Counted from the stretch's first letter, positions 22,861 through 34,968 are shown. The stretch is DNA of 64,000 bases from Nymphaea colorata (GCF_008831285.2 NC_045150.1:184001-248000); one strand, 5' to 3'. The notes: a model not told the origin generated them from the letters alone. Numbers and translations: made by a program.

Positions 22861-25500
22861 AAGTAAGTGTTTTTTTTTTTTTTTTCGATATTAGAACTTA
22901 GGGTTTTATGTTCTTGATTTGGGGTTTTTTTTTTTTTAGATTTGTGAATTTGGAGATGTTTTTGTTGGAAGATTGGACGGTTAATCCATCGATCTTGATC
23001 CTTAACTCTAGAAGGTTCTTCGAATCTTGAATTAACTGCTTCAAGTTCATTGTCTTATTCTCAAGAAAAACTTTATTTCCCTAAAAAAACATGTAACTCT
23101 TCCTTCATCCCCAAATCCACAACATGTTAGAAACATGAGGATTGAGACCAAGTTTTATACAGAAGCAGACAATCAGAGGCTTTCATCAACATCTTCTCTT
23201 CCCTTAGATAGATATAGGCCAGAACACAAGCTGAGTTGAGCTCAAGTTGAACCGACTCTAGCTGAGCTCAACAACTGAAATACATGGCTTGAGTTTAGCC
23301 CGAACTCGTCAATTTGGCTGAAGCTTGGTTCGATAATACATTTATATGACTCGGCTGGATTCGATGAACTCATTTATTTGATTTTCAAACGTTTAGCCAA
23401 AATTTGCCATGAAATTTACGGAGTCCAAAAGGCTTTAAAATAATGACTAAGACCGAATGTGAGAGAAAGAGCGCATCATCCATAGGGAAAAAAAAGAACT
23501 ATAGGAAAGAGAGAGAGATTAATGGAGAGTGAGCGAGTGCAATTAATGGAGAGAGAGGGTGTGTGTGTGCAATTAAATTAATGGAGGGAGGGGGAGAGAA
23601 CGGCAAATTAAATGTGAGGAGAGAGAGGGAGAATATAATTAATGGAGGTAGAAAGAGACTGCGAGAGAGAAATTAATGTAGCCATCATTTTTTTTCTTTC
23701 ATGGGCCATAGCCTCAGTTAGTTTATTAAGTCAACTTAGGTCAACTCGAGCAAAAATGTATTTTGTTTATGAAATGAGTCGGCGGACTGAAGACGAGCTT
23801 TACCGAGTCAAATCCAAGCTACTAGTTGTTCCAGCCTACTTAGATGTCACCAATATATTATCAACATATTCATTCATAAACTTGTGCATCTCAATAGAAA
23901 ACAGCTGCTATCACCTTTTGGTGCATTTTTTAGGCCAAACTTAATGTAGAAAAAAGTTACCCAAGTTGTTATGGACGGTATTTGATAATTTAATTGAACT
24001 ATCAATTCAAACAATCATTCAAATCCACATTAAAATTATTTTATGAAAGCATGTACGAGAATAGTAATTTAGAACAATTCTAATGATTGCACTAGCTTTT
24101 ATGAAGTTAGTCTTGAAGTAGACCTAGTGCATTCACGATAGCCCACCATCAAACTTATGTATGTACTCTTTGGATACCTGAAAAAAAAAAAGAAATAAAT
24201 ATGAGATGACTATTTGGTTAGTGGCCAAAAATCTATTTTTATTTTATCTTTGACAAAAGAAAAAGATTTAAATATTGATAAAGCCTGACAAAAGTCAATA
24301 GTATGAAAATTCTAAACTCATATGAACAACACTAGAAATATGTAAAAAGATAAAAACTAAGAACTAGAAATAAAGGAATAAAATCTAGACTTAGGTACCA
24401 TACTTTGGACTGCATATATAGTTATCAAATTTCTTTATAGCAGGGCATTCAATTTTGCTTCAAACACCGTTTGGTTGGGAGTTAGAAAAAATAGTTATAT
24501 GCATGCTAAAGTGATCCCATACAGAAAAAATAACTAAAAGGTAGAGAATGATTCCTACAAGGTAGACAACTAGTTGTTTGATAGTTTTGTTCTAATAATC
24601 CTATAAGAGAAAGTTGAAAAAAGGAAAATTCAATAAAATATATTCAATAAAAAACATGTCATACATAAATATAGGCTTATATAGGTATGAACATTCATCA
24701 ATTGAAGCATTTGACATAACATAAAAACCGTAAGAAAGAAGAATTCAAACATCAAGGCATACAACTATTATTCAGACTATTATTGAAAAACTAAAACCTA
24801 AAAACCCTAGCTGTGACCTAAAACAAGTAGCTTTTAATTCCAAACAACGTCCAAGATCAATAATCAGACGTAACCATAATGTAGTACACACTCTAATTGT
24901 CAATAAAATCAAAACTTTAATAAGAATGACAAGTTTGCACTAAAACAAGCAGCATGTTAGGATTGGCTTTAAGTCGGCAAGTGACAGCTTTTGGGATTTC
25001 GAAGATGGTTTTAAAATCGAATTTTAAACCAATATTTGATACTAATTCTCATTTAAAATGGAAGTATTTTGACACTAGCTAGACTGTTTGATCTAGTGAA
25101 TCAATGCATGGGTTGGGGTTAGGGTTGGCCCAACGTCGCTTTTAGACAATTTGACCCCAAATTTCATTAAAAAAAAAAAAAAAAAAAATTGCTGCCTAAT
25201 AAATTGGCTAACTTAAGTGTTCATTTTAGTCTTTTTAGCTTTTTTCTTTATTAACATTGACCATACTGGTGCATGCCGACATCATCCTCATCGGTCGAGG
25301 GTGTCTAATAAGGGTTATCAGTTGGATAAATGTGCGAAAATGGTGGATCTAAAAGAATAGTAATTTGAAAGGCACAGAGGTGTGGATCTAGATTTCACAG
25401 TTCATCGTGTATTAATTTTGTATCTACCTCACCGTAAACCTTGTAGTACGTAGATCAAGGAATCACTGTAAATGAATATACAATGGAAATCACCACTATT
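22861..25500. other. Intergenic with decayed GCTCGA-type repeat traces
   Basis: At 23225-23370 and 23720-23830 there are GAGCTCAAGTT, GAGTCGGC and related words like those in the hAT-like element at 57719-58387. A GA-rich stretch (23460-23670) lies between them, so this may be a very old copy. The rest is AT-rich, with poly(A) at 25169-25189, and shows no gene. Confidence 0.4.
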
Positions 25501-26630
25501 CTTCCATGTAAGAGAGAGGAATCTCAGTCCAGGATAATGCGAGCTTTACCATCACAACGAAGTGGATTGCTACACGAAGCATAATTCTGCCATCGGGCTT
25601 GCAAAGGGGAGAAATCATTTTCCGAAAGCATTGGTTCAAGTAAGGAGATGATTACCGGTATCATAGTAGAAATCAGTCGCCTGAGCTCTTGACGTTTCAT
25701 GTGATTTCTCATTCTTCAACAAGAGATATGTGTCGTGCTCTCCCTGGCTTTCAAAATTGAAGCCCCCCACATACTCGTTTCCTTTTTCCTCGCATGTCCT
25801 CCACCGCCAAACGAGCAAGACACGAATTGCTTATGTCTTGGAGTACTTCCCTTCCTTTTACGGCCTCTCCTCTAGCTGATTGGGCTACATAGGGGATTGT
25901 TTTTCCTGTCTTTTAACCTGAGGAAGTGTTTTGGAGGAGGGTGGATCAAGCCCTTAGCGTTCTTCTCGGTTGAAGAGGAGAAAAGATTTACCGCTGTGGT
26001 GGCCGGAGTACTTTCTTTGCTTGCCCCTTGACTTGAATCTACAATCGGGGTCTTCTTCCCACGATTCTCCCTGCTTTGCTTCTTGTTGTTGAGGGCCGAC
26101 TGCTAAACCCTGAGAGGCAAGGGAGAGTGATCGCTCAAGCTGTCATCACGCTCTTCTGAGTGCCCATGCCCTTCTTCTTCTTGCTCTTCTGTCAATGCTT
26201 GAAATCTGTCGATGCCTGCCACAAAAGGCTTTTCGGTCATGGCAGATCGCTCCCTCGGAGGTTGGTTTCTAAAACACTCTAAGCCATCCTCAACAGGAAG
26301 CTTGGTGCTCATGGGCCAGCCGAGAGAGGCATTTAGTAGGACCATGAGAGTTAATGCCACACAATCGGCCGGCCAAAGGATGTTCTTCCTTCATAGACAA
26401 TGGGTTGAAGCATACCCTCGCCTTTGACAAAGAGTTAAACTTGTGGCTTAAGTTCAACCTGCAGAGGGAGGTCGACTTTCAATCTGGCAAAGCTTTTGTG
26501 GGCAAGTCAACCTTCAGCAACTCGCCCTTTCCACCACACCAACGAAGGTCCGAGGATTTGATAAGAGTGGATTGAGCCCAGGCAGCCGAATCCATACCAG
26601 TGCCTTCATCTCTGCTGCCATTTTCATTGC
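25500..26630 (-). pseudogene. Possible decayed coding sequence, unidentified
   Basis: This block is GC-richer than its surroundings. A minus-strand frame (26360-26103) reads GIDRFQALTEEQEEEGHGHS followed by an acidic-serine stretch. This faintly recalls the region after the knuckle in LINE ORF1 proteins (xRFxxLxEEEEE). Neighbouring frames are interrupted by stops. No zinc knuckle or catalytic motif is visible, so it is left unassigned. It could be a retroelement relic or a broken host gene. Confidence 0.3.
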
Positions 26631-26639
26631 CATCAGAGC

Positions 26640-27954
26640 TTTCTCTAGCCCGTGCTTAAAAGCATAATATAATAAATAATGTTTTGGGGTGACGTTTTTC
26701 TCATGTATAATATCGCGAGCTTGAAAAAAAAAAAAAAAATAAAAACATGGTAAATTTTTATAGATTTAAAAAAACTAAAAATAAGAGAAAAATAAAATAA
26801 GTGAGAAACTAATAATATAAAAAATAAGTAGATTTGTAATAAATAAAAAATAGAAAATAAAAAAAAGTTGTTTGGCATTAAAAAAGTAAAAAATTGAAAA
26901 AAAAATCATTTTTTGGTTTTAACGTTTAAAAAAAACACGTTTTTTTAAGTTTTAAATGGTAATTTAATTTATCTTTGCATTTTTTTAAAAAAAAAGCATT
27001 TTTTTTGTGACGCTGCTTGAAAGGAATAGCAGGGTTACATGCCTATAGAAAGTTGATTTTGTAGGATAGTGTCTCCCTTTTTAGATTAGATTATAAAAAA
27101 AGGTTGGAAATCTGTCTTTTTCAAATATAGAGGGTTTTTGGATGAAACTCTCATCCAACCCAGTTGTACGAAAACTTGGTTTTTATGAATACCATGTTTT
27201 TAACGAGTTTTGAAAACTTAGGGACACACCCAAAACCTGGTTTTTATGAATAAGATGAAAGGGTCGCTTTTAGAGAACCATTTTTTCTCAAAACTGAGTT
27301 TTTATTTTGATGGCACCTAAATACCAAAAGGAAAAAACCTAGTTTTAAAGTGTCATCCAAAATGCAACCTACTACTATACAAGACAACTATTTGGAATAG
27401 CCATTCCCACAGTAGGAGACTATGGAAACTCTGTAACAATCAAGTCCGTTGAGACTTGGAACACGAAAGAAAACATTTTCGGAATGTGGTCCAGCATATT
27501 GGCCTGAATGGGATGGCTTGGAAATCTTGACAATTCATTAGTGTTGTGCTGAAATGCTAAGTCCATCAGTAGCCCTATCATTTATGGGCATTATTTTGTG
27601 TCCATGGGTGCATATGCAGAAAGATAAGAACTATGAAAAATTAATGACATTATGCATTGCATATGCACGTTTGTTTTATAATACATATCCATTATAACAC
27701 ATTATGGCTGTACGTGCTTTTGTGAATGCTTATATGGTTAATGCTTGGGTTTTACTTACTATTTCAGGTGTCTGAAGGAGTTGAGGACGTGAGGGTGCAG
27801 ATTGCCTTCATTAGAAATATAGAGGCCCACTTCACTGTGCGATTGAACAAAATATGTAAATATCATTTGAAGAGGCATCTTCTAATATTGTTATGTAATA
27901 GTTTCAATCAACGTTGTAAAAAGTGAGTCATCCTTTATCTATTTGGTCCAAATT
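26640..27954. other. AT-rich intergenic DNA
   Basis: 26640-27010 is extremely A/T-rich with homopolymer runs. 27130-27360 contains several AAACTTGGTTTTTATGAATA-like phrases that resemble 35920-36050, hinting at a shared dispersed repeat. No gene is seen. Confidence 0.5.
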
Positions 27955-27975
27955 GAGAGATGTAGCACACTGCAT

Positions 27976-28360
27976 GAAGGCAGCACATGAGTTAAGTCGA
28001 GCTTGAGTTGAGCCTGCTCAAGCTCCACTCAACTCAGAAATCTAGAAATCAGCTCGAACTCACGTCAAGCTCGAGCTTAGCTCGATGATACAATGTCGAG
28101 CTCGAGATCGACTCGTTTAACTCATTTAACATCTCGTTTATTTTAACTTGTTTAACTGGTTTAATTGCTATTCATTTTACTATTCTCTCATCATAATTCA
28201 ACATTTATTACGCAGTCAAGCAGAGTCAGTTTAAATGAGTCGAGCTTTTACAACTCAAATTCGACTTGTTTAACATTTCGAACATACATATAAACTCGAG
28301 CGTTTATAGATAAGTTGAGCTCAAATAGAGTTTTGACAAGCAGGTTCGAGTGTAACCCTA
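27976..28360. mobile_element. GCTCGA-rich non-autonomous hAT-like element, copy 2
   Basis: The left end GAAGGCAGCACA and the reverse-complemented right end TAGGGTTACACTCGA resemble the TAGGGCTGCACA ends of the element at 57719-58387. The body is rich in GAGCTCGA/GTCGAGCT words. Flanks CACTGCAT (27968-27975) and CACTGAAA (28361-28368) could be a decayed 8-bp target duplication (6 of 8). In addition, GAGAGATGTAGCACAC occurs perfectly at both 27955-27970 and 28405-28420. Confidence 0.5.
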
Positions 28361-28420
28361 CACTGAAAAGGGATGAAGCCCTATTCTCAGGAGGTTTGCA
28401 TTGGGAGAGATGTAGCACAC

Positions 28421-30732
28421 AATATTGTAAAAATCATTGTTTTGGCAAAAGACATTTTTAGATTCAGAAATACAGAAACATTCAGACAAAAGTTGAAAGA
28501 TAATCATCTTACGTAAAAAATTATATTAACCAGAATATGGAAATACTATTCACATTCAAATGGCCATGAGTTCCAGAAAAAACGGATTGACAGTATAAAA
28601 AATATATACTACAAACAACATGCAAACTTTCATTAGCAACACTTAAAATTATCAACTTAAATTATTCTCAGTAACTAAATGAATACCAAATAATAAGCTT
28701 TAGTATAAACCACTTGCTCCTTGAAGCCTTCAAAGAGTCCATGGTTATAAAAACCTAAAAAGTTTTAATTTTGATGGGTACAAATAGATTTATATTCAAA
28801 GAAACCAAAAAAAGCCCTAGCCCCGATGCCATGACAAGAAGACTAAATTTTAGTTTTTTAAGTTTAAATGTGCTGAATACGTCTCAAGAATTCAGTTTTC
28901 AGAAATTTATGTAACTTCAAACTAAGAAAAATGGTCTAAGCTTCCTCTTGTACGTTTTAGAGGTGTACATAACATACACTGAGCATATTGAAAGGCGGAC
29001 CATAAGATACACTAGTTTCACAGATGAAGAATATCAGTTTTTCCCATAGTAACATACATATCATATGAGCAGTTATAATACAACGGCTCGTGTCAAATTC
29101 AATATCTAAATTCAGTTCTTACCGATGTACACTTTTCTGGTAGGCAAGCTTCAGATTTAATATAAGAAAAATTCAAAACTTGCATTCCAGGCTAGTAATT
29201 TAATGGAAACTTCACCAGCAGATGTATCTGAAAAGCACACATTGCCTCAAGAAATGACAGGCCTCCAGGCTTCAAAATGCTCTAGTTTAAATTGCGTGAT
29301 GCGAACCAGGCCTGTTTCTTTGAAGGTTATCGCTCGATGAACATTAATGTACCACCAATTTGCAACCAAAGCTGCATTAACAAGGGAATCCGTGGCTTTA
29401 CCGATAGCAATGCCTTCAGGATGGGAAGTCTAGTGCAAGGGAAGCAGATGCTAAGCTTACACACGGACTGCATGTTAAAGTTGTCATATCGGCAAAGTTG
29501 TACTTCTTTTCTACCAGTACCTGCATCAAGCGACAAACCTGTCAAATATTCACATTAAAATTTTGGTTGTAGGAAGTATATGTAATGTTCAAACCTAGCA
29601 AAGGTAAAGAATAAAACAATCAATATATCTCACTCCATAAACAGCTACTAACGAAGAGAAATAAAATGAAGGTTAAAAGCAAAATGTCCTTTTATCTGTC
29701 AATCACTAACAGTATCTGATAAAAAACATTAACGACAAAAAGATAGACAGCCATAGCCATATGCATCTCGGTGTCATCAGCCTTTTTGAGTTCCTATGTT
29801 CTTCAAGTAACTTCCGTTCAAATCCAACATGTCTCACCGCATTTTTGCTCAGTCCTTTCCCTTCTGCGAGTTCTTTCAGCTTATACTAATTTGCATTTGT
29901 GCATAATCAGAGAAGTCCATATTCGGTTGCAAAAATTCCAATATCTTCAAGGTAACTTCTGTTCAGATCCACCGTTTCTCACTGCATTTTTACTCAGTCC
30001 TTTCCCTTCTGCGAGTTCTTTCAGCTTATAGTAATTTGCATTTATGCACAATCAGATAAGTCCATATTCAGTTGCAAAAATTCCAAATCTAGTTCCATGT
30101 GTAGCAGCAACCTCTGTAACTAAATTCTAACTTAACAATAAAATTAGTGGTGTATCTAATACCAAGACTAACAATAACATGAGGCTGTAATACCTTCAGC
30201 AAGTTTCCTCTGAAACATCACATCTACGCTTTTTTTAATGGCAGTCATATTGTGAATGGACACCTACAACCTCATAAGGAAACAACAGTGATTGGTTATG
30301 GAGAAACGAAAAGGGTGGTGTTCAGAATGCAGTAAGAATCAATAATGACGTGGTGAGCAGCAAAAACTTGCGTTAGGATGTAATTTTCAGGAGAAGGATC
30401 AAGGATAAGGATTTCCTGAGATACCTTATAGACTAATGGGGTCAGATGCTAAAACCATAATTCAGAATTCTCATCTTACCAACTTCTAAAATGTTATGGA
30501 TTTCAAAATGTTTATTTTTCAATTAAATCTGTTTACCTCACTAATTCTATTAATATCTCAGGAAGAAATTACCAAAGTTCTGCCCTAAAATACACCTGCT
30601 CAAAAAAATATAAAAAACTAGATTCTGATAAAGGAAGATAAGAACATAGCAGCAAAAACAGCTTGGCCTACTTCTAGGTATAAACAACTCCTAGATCTGA
30701 TCCTAACATTATTTAGAACTATTGGCTTCAAA
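28421..30732. other. Intergenic, no gene recognised, contains one tandem duplication
   Basis: AT-rich DNA with short featureless open frames. The region around 29290-29560 is slightly richer in GC but no protein family was recognised on either strand. The tandem duplication at 29797-30090 is listed separately. Confidence 0.45.
29797..30090. repeat. Tandem duplication, unit about 146 bp
   Basis: The block from TCTTCAAGTAACTTCCGTTCA to about 29943 is repeated at 29947-30090. Both copies share CAGTCCTTTCCCTTCTGCGA, TTCTTTCAGCTTATA, TAATTTGCATTT and TTGCAAAAATTCCAA in the same order. Only scattered substitutions separate them. Confidence 0.9.
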
Positions 30733-30745
30733 CTCATTCTTGGGC

Positions 30746-30914
30746 CAAAGATGGTCAGACGACCAACTTATAGGCGGCCAGTCACTGGTTTGAATCTGAT
30801 GGTTGTCAATGCCTTGTCCAAGCTTAGTGCATAAGCCCACTGATGCAGTCTTGACCCCAGGCACACGGGAAAGGTGGTGGAGCCTTGGCCCCTAGAGCAT
30901 ATCATTCATTCATT
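30746..30914 (+). mobile_element. Likely SINE with flanking target duplication
   Basis: A 169-bp block is flanked by CTCATTCTTGGGC (30733-30745) and CTCATTCCTGGGC (30915-30927), a 13-bp direct repeat with one mismatch. It contains GGTTTGAATCT (30787-30797), close to the Pol III B box GGTTCGAATCC, and a weak A-box-like TGGTCAGACGA upstream. It ends in an ATCATTCATTCATT simple tail. Size, internal B box, 3' simple tail and long target duplication together fit a tRNA-related SINE. The A box is poor and the family is unknown. Confidence 0.6.
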
Positions 30915-30927
30915 CTCATTCCTGGGC

Positions 30928-31515
30928 TCACATTAGGATATCCACAGATGAATGAGAAATCAAATAGTTTCCAACACCATTCACATCCAGGCTTTCACTA
31001 AATTTACATGAAAAATGAATCAAACTGTCTCCAAACTCTAGTTTATCTGGGTTATCTACATCCTTAAAGGTCTGACTTAGCTTTAGGATCTTCAAACCGG
31101 TCAGCCAGACTTGGATTACTCTTTCCCTATATTAAGCACATTGTTCATGCTGTCCTTGGTTTAGCATCTAGATATCTATGGGCAGGAAAAAATACTGTAT
31201 GTGACAGGCAAGAATCCTGTGATAACTTATTTTAGCCAGAAGAATTATGAAAAAGTAAGGCATTAGAGAGCTTCAAACCGGAATTTAGTCAGAAGGAAGC
31301 CTAATATCTTGCAGAATACAAGGATGTTGCATATCACATGCGAGTCCCAACATTATGAAATGCACAAAGAGGTTATCAAGAATAGAGTCTACAGAAAACA
31401 CATGCTACGAAACACAACGAAATGGACACCAGTATATCAACAAGCACCAGTTAATACTCAAATGTGGTCCCCAACATCTTAAACTGGTTTTCTATCAAAG
31501 ATCTTCAAACATCTT
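30928..31515. other. Intergenic, no gene recognised
   Basis: AT-rich sequence between the SINE candidate and the Tourist-like MITE. No motif-bearing open frame or repeat end was seen. Confidence 0.5.
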
Positions 31516-31518
31516 TTA

Positions 31519-31861
31519 GGTTGCGTTTGATTGCCTTGGATCTTAGATCCAGCGCAGATTTTAGAACTTCGGATCTGAAGTCTGATGTTTTAAAAGCCCA
31601 TTTGATGCACTTCCTCAGCCTTCTCTCTCTCTCCTCCCCTCCGTAACTTCATGTGTGGATCTGAAATCCACATTTGAAGTCAGGACGTCCCACCCCCACA
31701 AAACCCGCTTCTTCCCTTCTCCCCTTCAATTTGAGATCCATGGATTTCAGTATTCTCACAGTTCTGAAATCTGTGGTTCTTAGATCAACAGTTGGATAAA
31801 CCTCAGATTTATGCAGCAAATCCGACCTCAGATCTGAAATCCGAGGTTATCAAAAGCAACC
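31519..31861. mobile_element. Tourist-like MITE (PIF/Harbinger type), 343 bp
   Basis: The left end GGTTGCGTTTGATTGCC and the reverse-complemented right end GGTTGCTTTTGATAACC form a 17-bp imperfect terminal inverted repeat. The trinucleotide TTA stands directly on both sides (31516-31518 and 31862-31864), the target duplication typical of PIF/Harbinger and Tourist MITEs. The interior repeats GGATCTGAAATCC/GATCTGAAGTC and has no coding content. Confidence 0.75.
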
Positions 31862-31864
31862 TTA

Positions 31865-33860
31865 GGTACCTGAGTTTCATGTTCCCATTTGTCTTGGTTT
31901 ACGGCTTTTTTTGTCGTGGGAGGGAAGATATTTCGGATCTGCTAGACCAAATATTCAGTCAATTTTGGACTGGATCATCAAAGTTGGTGTGAGAGGCGAT
32001 TTAGTACTACGCTTAAGGTCCCACACATATGGACACATGTCTAAAAGGAGATACCCAAGTATGTTAGGAAGGACTTGAATGGTCCTATACCGAAAATTTT
32101 TAGAAACATACTAGGGCATATTGCAAACTGAAGCTCACTAAAGAGAAGGCTGAGATCCTCCAGACTGGAGCATACGTGTAAGTTCTGCACCAAGTTATGA
32201 AAGTTGGTATTGAAGCCAAGTTCAAAACTCAAATTTGGGTTCCTTGCACATGCAGATTTTTTGTGCTTTAAGGGGGTGGACTATAAATCCCTATGTGTGA
32301 GAACTTCAGAATAATCCTATTCAAGGTTTTAAATATGCATGTGCTATCTTAGCAGTTTTCTTGGTTTGTAGCATGTCCGAGTATGAATCAAATCAACTAT
32401 GGAGCAGGGTGGGATCTGCCAAATTGGATTCTCGGGCATCATGCCAGCCACATTCACAGATTTTCTAATGCTTTTGTTAGTGTGAAAATGAATAGTAATA
32501 AAAGGATGGAATCTTCCATATGCACAAATGGCATGCTTAAGTTTTTGCTGATATATTAGGGATGGGTGAAGTCTATCAAATGAAAAACAGACCAAATAAT
32601 TTCAGAAGAATTTTAAGTATTAATTTCACAAGCAACTGAAAATAATCTGACAACATAAAAGTAGCACCCTATCCACACTAAGCAAGCAAACTGTTATTGA
32701 AAAAGTTTAGCAGCCTAAGTATTTTGAAAGAGTTATAGAAAATTCATCAAAAAATATCCAACTTCTTTTTGAATCTATAATAAGGAAACTAAGGTGTCTC
32801 CAAGTGTAATTATCCAGAAACATAGTATAAATACCTGCAATATCCAGTTTGGAATTCTGTTCTTGAACCAAGTTTTGTATATTAGTTTTGCACACTCAGG
32901 TAACCAGTAAATACAACTTGAAAAATGTTTTAACATAAAAACCACGATTTTTTAAATTTTAAATTTCTCATAAACAATGTTCTTTTCATAAATAGTTGGA
33001 AACACCACAACACAATCACAGATATCAAATGATTATCTCTCAACAACATGATACCATGTCATCTTGCTAGATGGATGAGACAGTTACCTAAGATCCATGT
33101 CGCAAAGAGTACAATGTTTCTTCCTCTTCATGAAAGTAAACGATTATTTTATTCCCAAAAGACATGTATTTCACTTAATTCTCTCAATAAGTGCATATGA
33201 TATGAGTACATTTTTTGACCGAGTTAATATGATGATAATAATCAAAATCCTCCCATATGTTCCTTTCCAGGATGGAAATGTTCACACCTTTGTTATTGTT
33301 ATGTTCATCAGAAGGCTAAAAGAGTGAGAAAATAAACCAACCAGGCAGCACTACTAAGAGGGATAGAATGTGTTGCCTTCAACCATTGAGCTGATGTTCA
33401 TCAATCTAAGTAGCATAGATCTCCTGTTGGTTGAAATGCCAAGGACTGGATTTGCAGTGGATTTTTCCTTGAACTTCATCCACTCGTTTGATCCAGTTAT
33501 TTCCATTAGAATAATATAATTACCAATACAGGGATCATGGTTCTCACCTACAGCCTCGTATGGTAAAACCCAAAGAAATGAAAGTCCATATAGCCACAAG
33601 ACCTAACGATGTGGTATAAAATGGAACATGAAAGACCATAAAACATAATCATGTGGCATGAAACGAAGAAACAAAGGAGCAGACGACCACAAAGTGAAAG
33701 TTGCACCAACCCAACCAAACTTCAACAACCCAATATTTAAGTGAAGCCAATGAAATAAAAAACCAGCTCATCTATAAAACATGGCCAGCATCAATATATT
33801 CGCAAGCAAAACCTTCCCAAAGAAGTGTATTCATCAACGAGGAGGGAAGGAAGTAAAGCG
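31865..33860. other. Intergenic DNA 3' of the F-box gene
   Basis: The F-box 3'UTR must lie just below 33874 on the minus strand. No polyadenylation signal stands out. The remaining sequence is AT-rich with short unrecognised frames. Confidence 0.45.
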
Positions 33861-33873
33861 TACATCATGTAGC

Positions 33874-34968
33874 TCATGGCACTGCATGAATCCTGGCATC
33901 GAATGAGAATCCCCGGTAGAGACCATCCTTTCTCTCGGTTACGCCGGAGACCCACGTCCACTTGCCTTTCCCCCTCTCCGAAGAATCCCACATGGCCAAC
34001 TTCCCTGCCCCCTTCCCTGAGAAGAAGACCCTGTCCCCCATCCCGAACACCTTAAACTTGCCCCAACTCTGGAAGCACTCGAAGAAGTCGGCAGGCATCC
34101 TGCCGGCCTCATCCCACTCAAGGGTCGGAAGGTCAAGCTGGAGGATGATGATCGTCGAGCACACTGAGCTCATCGTGAACGACGACTTGAGCCCCCCCAC
34201 CATTAGCAGGCTCTCCCCTTTACCTCGGATCAGCCGTGGCCGGTGCAAGATGTCTAAGATCTCCCCCCATTTCTGCTGCTCGAGTCTATCCCAGCTCCTT
34301 CCACTTCCCAACTCATCCAGTTTGCAGAAGACGAGCTTCCACTGAGACCCAATCGCGGAGCCAACATCGCAAAGGGCGTAGACGGTCGACCCAACAAGCA
34401 CAGCACTTCGTGGCTTCGACAACAGGCCGGAGGAGACATTCGACCAGAGGCGCCCCTCGGCAAGGTAGAGGGCGGCTAGCTTATCGAAAACCAACACATG
34501 GCACCCGCTCGAGAGAACAGCGCCATGCCGGAACCACGCCGACCCTAATTGTGGCAGGACCCTGAATGTTCGCGTGAAAGGGTTACAGATGACTAGCGAG
34601 CGGCCGGATTCCGACTCGCACCAGAGGTAGAGAAGGCCAGCTGAGGCGGCGACGGGGATGGCAGACGTGAAAGGAAGAAAATCAAGAGGAAAGACGACCC
34701 AGCTGTTGGAGTCGGCATCGTAGACTTGAAGGAGGGAGTCCGGGGAGGGGCCGCACGTTTTTTGGCGGTCGGAGGGATGGACGACGAACCAGTTGAGGGT
34801 GGTGCGGAGGGCGACCTGCTGGAGGAAGAAGGGGCACGTCAGTGCATCCTTGAACAACCTGCAGACAGCACGGCAGGCGAAGATCTCACGCAGGGAGAGG
34901 TGCGAGAGGATCTGCTGAAACGACTCGACGGGCAATTGATGGATGGTGGTCCGGCTCGTCAACTCCAT
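33874..34968 (-). CDS. F-box protein, kelch-like (SKIP15-resembling), single exon
   Basis: An uninterrupted 364-residue frame begins MELTSRTTIHQLPVESFQQI, with an F-box at about residues 9-45 (LP-x3-F/LSLREIFACRAVCRLF). This domain binds SKP1 in SCF ubiquitin ligases. The rest is a beta-propeller-like region with repeated aromatic and Gly motifs: FRVLPQLGSAWFRHG (about 135), SKPRSAVLVGSTVYALCDVGS, ESLLMVGGLKSSF and WDEAGRMPADFFECF, ending GFSFDARIHAVP. The pattern resembles SKIP15-type plant F-box proteins. That name is from memory of the family and not proven, so no symbol is given. The target protein is unknown. The ORF is clearly more GC-rich than its flanks and intronless, which is normal for this class. 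The first ATG is directly upstream of the F-box, supporting the start. Confidence 0.9.
   Translation of the reverse strand: MELTSRTTIHQLPVESFQQILSHLSLREIFACRAVCRLFKDALTCPFFLQQVALRTTLNWFVVHPSDRQKTCGPSPDSLLQVYDADSNSWVVFPLDFLPFTSAIPVAASAGLLYLWCESESGRSLVICNPFTRTFRVLPQLGSAWFRHGAVLSSGCHVLVFDKLAALYLAEGRLWSNVSSGLLSKPRSAVLVGSTVYALCDVGSAIGSQWKLVFCKLDELGSGRSWDRLEQQKWGEILDILHRPRLIRGKGESLLMVGGLKSSFTMSSVCSTIIILQLDLPTLEWDEAGRMPADFFECFQSWGKFKVFGMGDRVFFSGKGAGKLAMWDSSERGKGKWTWVSGVTERKDGLYRGFSFDARIHAVP

Noticed and set aside
27769-27930. Possible isolated exon (after TTTCAG, reading VSEGVEDVRVQIAFIRN)
   Set aside because: It has an acceptor-like start, but no partner exons, no donor in a sensible position and no recognised family.
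33962-34345. Open frames opposite the F-box gene
   Set aside because: They are shadows of the GC-rich F-box coding sequence; the minus frame has the F-box motif and full length.
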